DNA of 64,000 nucleotides from positions 1 to 64,000 of the forward strand of contig NZ_RYZK01000004.1 of assembly GCF_003990645.1 (NCBI RefSeq), read 5' to 3'. Shown piece after piece: positions 60,429-64,000 of the stretch (the stretch's first letter is position 1; each line of letters starts with the position of its first letter). A model generated the notes under the pieces. That model had not been told where the DNA came from. It made no database searches and saw only the letters and a program-made list of their open reading frames with translations. Position numbers and translations under genes: made by a program. The stretch is from Shimia sediminis. Lineage in GTDB: Bacteria > Pseudomonadota > Alphaproteobacteria > Rhodobacterales > Rhodobacteraceae.

Positions 60429-60949
60429 TCAAGTTCCTCAAACAATTCCGCCGGGATGACACTGGCAGCGCTGCGGTTGAATTCGCGGTCATGTTCCCGG
60501 TGTTTTTCTTTATCCTGTTGTCCTCGGTCGAACTGGGCATGATGACCATTCGCTCAGCCCTGCTCGAGAGGGCGCTGGACATTGTGGTACGCGACATCCG
60601 CCTGACCACAGGCACAGCGCCGTCGCACACCGATATCCGCACTGCTGTCTGCGCAGAGACCAACGTCGTGTCTGACTGCAATAACAACCTTGCATTGGAA
60701 ATGTATCTGGTTGATCCGCGCGCCTGGACCGACATCCCGACAGCAGTGACCTGTACCAACAAATCTGAAGAAGTGCTGCCCGTAACGGCCTTTCGCAACG
60801 GGATGGACAACGAGCTGATGATCATCCGGGCCTGCGCCAAATACGAACCGATGTTTGCAGACTATGGCTTGGGGGCTTTCATGGCAAAGGACAGCTCAGG
60901 CGATGCCGCGCTGATTGCCAAAGCAGCCTTTGTACAGGAACCGAGGTAA
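60425..60949 (+). CDS. TadE-family minor pilin-like protein
   Basis: A 174-residue protein: RRDDTGSAAVEFAVMFPVFF near residue 8 is the TadE signature (Gly, then a Glu at fifth position of the following hydrophobic helix). The C-terminal domain is periplasmic, with paired Cys (RTAVCAETNVVSDCNNN; AVTCTNKS; IRACAKYE). It is translationally coupled to the VWA protein (ATGA). TadE/F are prepilin-like subunits processed by TadV, which is not in the window. Confidence 0.88.
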   Translation: MIKFLKQFRRDDTGSAAVEFAVMFPVFFFILLSSVELGMMTIRSALLERALDIVVRDIRLTTGTAPSHTDIRTAVCAETNVVSDCNNNLALEMYLVDPRAWTDIPTAVTCTNKSEEVLPVTAFRNGMDNELMIIRACAKYEPMFADYGLGAFMAKDSSGDAALIAKAAFVQEPR

Positions 60950-60954
60950 CACCC

Positions 60955-61503
60955 ATGTTGACCACTTACTACAACCTCTTGCGCCGCTTTCGCGAAGATG
61001 CGCGCGGCTCGGTTTCGGTCGAAGTCGCCATTATCCTGCCGGTCCTTCTGTGGGCTTTTGTGGCGATGTGGGTTTTCTTTGATGCCTACAAGACCCGATC
61101 AACCACGGAAAAGGCGGCCTTTACCATCTCGGATATGCTGTCACGTGAAACCAACGCCATCAACGACACCTATCTGACCAGCGCCAAGACACTGTTTGAC
61201 ATGCTGGCCAGCAGCGACTCGGAGTCTGGTCTGCGGGTGACGGTTATCAGCTACTCGCTTGCCGAGCAGGACTATGTGTTCAAGTGGTCCCAGGTCAAAG
61301 GCAATATCCATGCCATGACCGGGGCAGACATGGATGATCTAGATGGCATGTTGCCCAACATGTCCGCCGGCGAAACCCTGATCATCGTGGAAACCACCTC
61401 GACCTATGATCCGCCATTGGATGTGGGTTTGGGAGAATTGAAGATGGACACGTTCATCTTTACCCGCCCTCGATTTGCACCTCAGCTGGTCTGGTCGTCC
61501 TGA
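60955..61503 (+). CDS. TadE-family minor pilin-like protein 2
   Basis: A 182-residue TadE-like protein: REDARGSVSVEVAIILPVLL with the conserved Glu (SVEVAIILP) and helix, followed by a globular part without the Cys pairs of its neighbour. It starts six bases after the preceding stop. Its 3' end overlaps the convergent membrane-protein gene by 22 bases. With the VWA and TadE genes it forms a three-gene tad satellite lacking ATPase, secretin and major pilin. Confidence 0.85.
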   Translation: MLTTYYNLLRRFREDARGSVSVEVAIILPVLLWAFVAMWVFFDAYKTRSTTEKAAFTISDMLSRETNAINDTYLTSAKTLFDMLASSDSESGLRVTVISYSLAEQDYVFKWSQVKGNIHAMTGADMDDLDGMLPNMSAGETLIIVETTSTYDPPLDVGLGELKMDTFIFTRPRFAPQLVWSS

Positions 61504-61976
61504 GCCCTGGCTTCGGCGACCATGGCCTCGAGCATCTGCGCCATGAACTTGGTCTGAGAGCCGGGCGTTACGCCACCGATCCCGACCCGTTTGCCAATGG
61601 CCCACCAAAGGCCCGGTTGCCAGGAACGATCGCGACCGTGTTTCAGAACCAGCGTGAATCCGTTTGAAGGCTTCATCGCGAACATTCCGCGGTTGATACG
61701 GTCGATGTCTGCCAAAGGGGCAATGACGGTGCCGGTGCTGTCGCGCAGACCTTGGGCTGTCAGTTCCACAACCCGCTCAGTCGCGCGCCGTGTCTTGTCG
61801 GCAAAGACCAGCGCTACGATACCCAGCACGATCAGAAAGACCTGCCAGCCCAGGACAGCCGGTGGCGTTGTCATCGCAATGTAGAGCAAGAGTGCGCCCA
61901 GGATACCCATGATACCCACCGCCATCCAGCGGCGTGGTGCCGATGCGCTGACAGTTGCAAGAACCTCTTCAGACAT
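61482..61976 (-). CDS. Membrane protein, unknown
   Basis: A 164-residue protein with two N-terminal helices (WMAVGIMGILGALLLYIAMT and GWQVFLIVLGIVALVFA) and a cytoplasmic domain (VVELTAQGLRDSTGTVIAPL; FTLVLKHGRDRSWQPGLWWA) that resembles a PH-like fold in pattern. Function unknown. The 3' end overlaps the tad gene at 61482-61503. Confidence 0.75.
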   Translation of the reverse strand: MSEEVLATVSASAPRRWMAVGIMGILGALLLYIAMTTPPAVLGWQVFLIVLGIVALVFADKTRRATERVVELTAQGLRDSTGTVIAPLADIDRINRGMFAMKPSNGFTLVLKHGRDRSWQPGLWWAIGKRVGIGGVTPGSQTKFMAQMLEAMVAEARAQDDQTS

Positions 61977-62064
61977 TATCCAGTCCCCCTATGACGCCCT
62001 GCCCTACCTCAGCCTTTGACCAAAGGGCAAGGCTTGTTCGGATCACAAACGGGGATGCGGACCT

Positions 62065-62823
62065 TTATTGGCCGCGGATATTGCGCTCCATCATGGATTG
62101 ATAGAGCGTCGGGCTGAGACGGTGGATCAAATGGCTGAGGCGGGCCACACGCCCGACAGGTGTGTAGGGACGGCTCCGCGTCAGGCCACGCAGGATCACA
62201 TGGGCGGCTTCGTCCGGTGACATGTAGTCCATGCCATCTGTGGCCGAGCCCGGTCGCGCCGTGCCATCGGGCTGCCGCCCGTCGTTGCCGATATTGGTCG
62301 CCACGAAGCTGGGCGCTGCAATCAGGGTACGCACGCCATACGGGGCCTCTTCCGATCTCAGCGACGCAAAAAAACCTTCGAGTGCATGTTTTGAGGCGGC
62401 ATAGGCCGTACGGTGATAGAGCGGCGCGAACCCCGCGACAGAGGAGATGGCGAGGTGGGTGCCGCGCGCGGCCCGCACAGGGCCAAGAAAGGCGCGCGCC
62501 ATGTTGGTTGCGGCAAAGAAATTGATCTCGAACAGCTTACGCAGGGTTGTCTCTTCCAGATCGGCAAAAGCGCCGATCTGGGTGATACCCGCGTTATAGA
62601 TGACGAGATCGACCGATGCGGAACTGTCCAGGATGTGAGTGGTGGCTTTGGCCAGCTGCTCAGGATCGGTCAAATCACAGGAAATCGGGAGTTGCTGCGA
62701 TGTGGTCTCAAGCCCCTCGATGGTGAGGTCCAGCAAGACGCAACGCCAGCCCCGGCTTTGCAGCCGCGCCGCCAAAGCACGGCCAAGCCCACCATTGCCG
62801 CCCGAAATCACCGCAGTTTTCAC
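62065..62823 (-). CDS. Short-chain dehydrogenase/reductase
   Basis: A 252-residue SDR: the cofactor loop AVISGGNGGLGRALAARLQS, NAG in VIYNAGITQIGAF, catalytic Ser (ISSVAGFAPLYH) and YAASKH (Tyr, Lys). The GTG at 62823 overlaps the next gene's stop by four bases (GTGA), so it is preferred to the ATG at 62844. It acts on an unknown alcohol or ketone, and is probably co-transcribed with the epimerase-like gene and the transporter. Confidence 0.88.
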   Translation of the reverse strand: MKTAVISGGNGGLGRALAARLQSRGWRCVLLDLTIEGLETTSQQLPISCDLTDPEQLAKATTHILDSSASVDLVIYNAGITQIGAFADLEETTLRKLFEINFFAATNMARAFLGPVRAARGTHLAISSVAGFAPLYHRTAYAASKHALEGFFASLRSEEAPYGVRTLIAAPSFVATNIGNDGRQPDGTARPGSATDGMDYMSPDEAAHVILRGLTRSRPYTPVGRVARLSHLIHRLSPTLYQSMMERNIRGQ

Positions 62824-63758
62824 AGGCCGGCCCCCTTGCGCCACAAATCAAATACCTGTGCGCTGCTCAGTTCGGGCACATAGCCAAACCGTTGTTTCAG
62901 CGCCGTGTTGTCGAGCACGGGGCGATACTGCAGAAAACGCACCTGCTCGGGCCCATAGCGGCTCAGACGCAGGGGTTTGGCAATGGCAAGTACTGCTTTC
63001 AACACCCACGCCGGCATACGCAACAGCGGTTTGTGCATTTCTCGGGCGAGGTCTTCGACCCCCAAGGCACCGTCTCCGGCCACGTTGAAGATCCCCGCAG
63101 GGCCATCGGTTGCCGCGCGCAACAGTATCCGCGCGAGATCGCGGGTCCAGATAAAGACAAAGGGGCTGTCGCTGCCTGTGATCCCCAGCAGTTTGGGCTT
63201 GTGAAACAGAGCGGTAATCTGGTTTTCCGTGCCTTCACCCAACACCGTTCCAACCCGCAGGATCACCTGTTCGAGCTGTGGATGAAGGACGCGCGCGTCT
63301 GCCAGCATCTCTTCGACTTGCCGTTTGTGATCGCTATAGGGGAATTCCGAGTTGCCCCGCAGAGTATCACTTTCGCTCAGCCATTCGGGATTGTCGGCGT
63401 GATATCCATAGGCTGCCCCGGATGATGTTACGACGATCCGACGGGTCCCCGCGGCAATGGCGGCATTCAGAACCTTGCGGGTGCCTTCGACGTCCACCTG
63501 ATAGGCAAAGTCGCAGGTCGCGCCTGTGGGTGGGTTCACCACGGAAGCCAGATGCACGATGACCTCGGGCCGTGTCGCGGAGATGATCCGCGCCGGGTCA
63601 TCTCCTGTGACGTCCAGCGGCAGGAACGACATGCAGGCCGGCATTTCTGCCGGTTGGTGCAGGCTGGTTGCGATCACCTCATGCCCCTTGCCTGCAATCT
63701 CTTGCAGAAAGGCACGGCCAACAAGGCCGCAGGCTCCGGTGACCAGAATGCGTGTCAT
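62820..63758 (-). CDS. NAD-dependent epimerase/dehydratase-family protein
   Basis: A 312-residue extended SDR: MTRILVTGACGLVGRAFLQE is the Rossmann loop, VIVHLASVVNPP and RIVVTSSGAAYGYH follow, and the catalytic pair is probably Tyr/Lys in FPYSDHKRQVEEML. FNVAGDGALGVEDLAREM is the later domain. The start is chosen at 63758 (overlapping the transporter stop as ATGA). Sugar-nucleotide epimerase-like, but a role in another nucleotide- or acyl-linked substrate is possible. Confidence 0.88.
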   Translation of the reverse strand: MTRILVTGACGLVGRAFLQEIAGKGHEVIATSLHQPAEMPACMSFLPLDVTGDDPARIISATRPEVIVHLASVVNPPTGATCDFAYQVDVEGTRKVLNAAIAAGTRRIVVTSSGAAYGYHADNPEWLSESDTLRGNSEFPYSDHKRQVEEMLADARVLHPQLEQVILRVGTVLGEGTENQITALFHKPKLLGITGSDSPFVFIWTRDLARILLRAATDGPAGIFNVAGDGALGVEDLAREMHKPLLRMPAWVLKAVLAIAKPLRLSRYGPEQVRFLQYRPVLDNTALKQRFGYVPELSSAQVFDLWRKGAGL

Positions 63759-64000
63759 CTGGCCGCCTCGGTTCGGTTCATGATGCTGGCCAGCCCGATG
63801 CCGGACAGGATGTGCCACATGCCCCAAAAGGCTGCGACCACTGCCATGCCGCCGAGGCCCTGAAAGAAGGCAAAGATCAGCACGAGGCCAAGGCCGGAGT
63901 TCTGAATGCCAGTCTCAATAGTGATCGCGCGGCGGTCAAATTGCGACAGCCCCATGATCGTGGCCAGCGTGAACCCTCCGCCCAACGCCAGCGCGTTGTG
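63755..64000 (-). CDS. BASS-family transporter, C-terminal part (runs off the window)
   Basis: The visible 81 residues match the C-terminal half of bile acid:sodium symporter (BASS) proteins: RRAITIETGIQNSGLGLVLI (the ExGxQN sodium site motif) and two more helices (GLGGMAVVAAFWGMWHIL). The gene is cut by the window end. It is the first gene of the three-gene minus-strand unit. Substrate unknown: members carry bile acids, pantothenate or keto acids. Confidence 0.75.
   Translation of the reverse strand, partial: HNALALGGGFTLATIMGLSQFDRRAITIETGIQNSGLGLVLIFAFFQGLGGMAVVAAFWGMWHILSGIGLASIMNRTEAAR

Overview
The window looks like chromosome of a marine alphaproteobacterium of the Roseobacter group (Rhodobacteraceae). 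The reasons are high GC, ATGA-coupled operons, a dcw cluster in the order mraZ-rsmH-ftsL-ftsI-murE-murF-mraY, PtsP next to LysC, HlyU-family, DUF1178, DUF6151 and EcsC proteins, sarcosine oxidase in the order soxB-D-A-G, and above all two tandem copies of a cupin with every active-site residue of the DMSP lyase DddQ. Tandem dddQ copies are known from Roseovarius nubinhibens, so a Roseovarius-like organism is a reasonable guess, but it is inference.

Layout. (1) 1-1216: AT-richer accessory end with an orphan Rhs C-terminal toxin module, an ankyrin-repeat protein in the immunity position and a stub of Rhs core. (2) 1223-8848, minus strand: cell-division and peptidoglycan genes, with a long structured leader upstream of mraZ. 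(3) 9515-24874: a catabolic island. A minus-strand arm (RpiR regulator, Rieske oxygenase, a membrane protein, an arylmalonate decarboxylase-like enzyme, a sulfotransferase-like protein, GST and a carboxymuconolactone decarboxylase-like protein) diverges from a plus-strand arm (dimethylglycine dehydrogenase-like flavoprotein, zinc-type alcohol dehydrogenase, dddQ1, dddQ2, three enolase-superfamily enzymes, a small cupin and a class III aminotransferase). The Rieske enzyme carries the Glu-bridged motif of quaternary-amine oxygenases, so I read the island as one for methylated onium osmolytes (N-betaines and/or DMSP). (4) 24988-45579: housekeeping and mixed genes: NUDIX, DUF1178, SDR, lysC, ptsP, EcsC, GNAT, SulP, EamA, 5'-methylthioadenosine salvage (mtnP) with apt, a short ribbon-helix-helix-like gene, FAD oxidase, haloalkane dehalogenase, Ldh2 and HlyU. 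(5) 45681-49730: rpoD and dnaG. (6) 50116-58287: sarcosine oxidase soxBDAG, an outer-membrane barrel, DUF6151 and glutamate dehydrogenase. (7) 58602-61503: three TadE/TadG-type surface-pilus proteins. (8) 61482-64000: a membrane protein, two Rossmann-fold enzymes and the end of a BASS-family transporter.

How the parts fit: the Rieske enzyme, the DMGDH-like protein and sarcosine oxidase form a plausible stepwise N-demethylation route (betaine to dimethylglycine to sarcosine to glycine), though split over two loci. DddQ would act on DMSP or a similar onium compound supplied by the same environment. No tRNA, rRNA, CRISPR array or complete insertion sequence was seen. Several non-coding repeats are notable: a 60-bp element present twice in opposite orientation, a family of CCAAAAATA-type intergenic repeats, and a 28-bp perfect palindrome.
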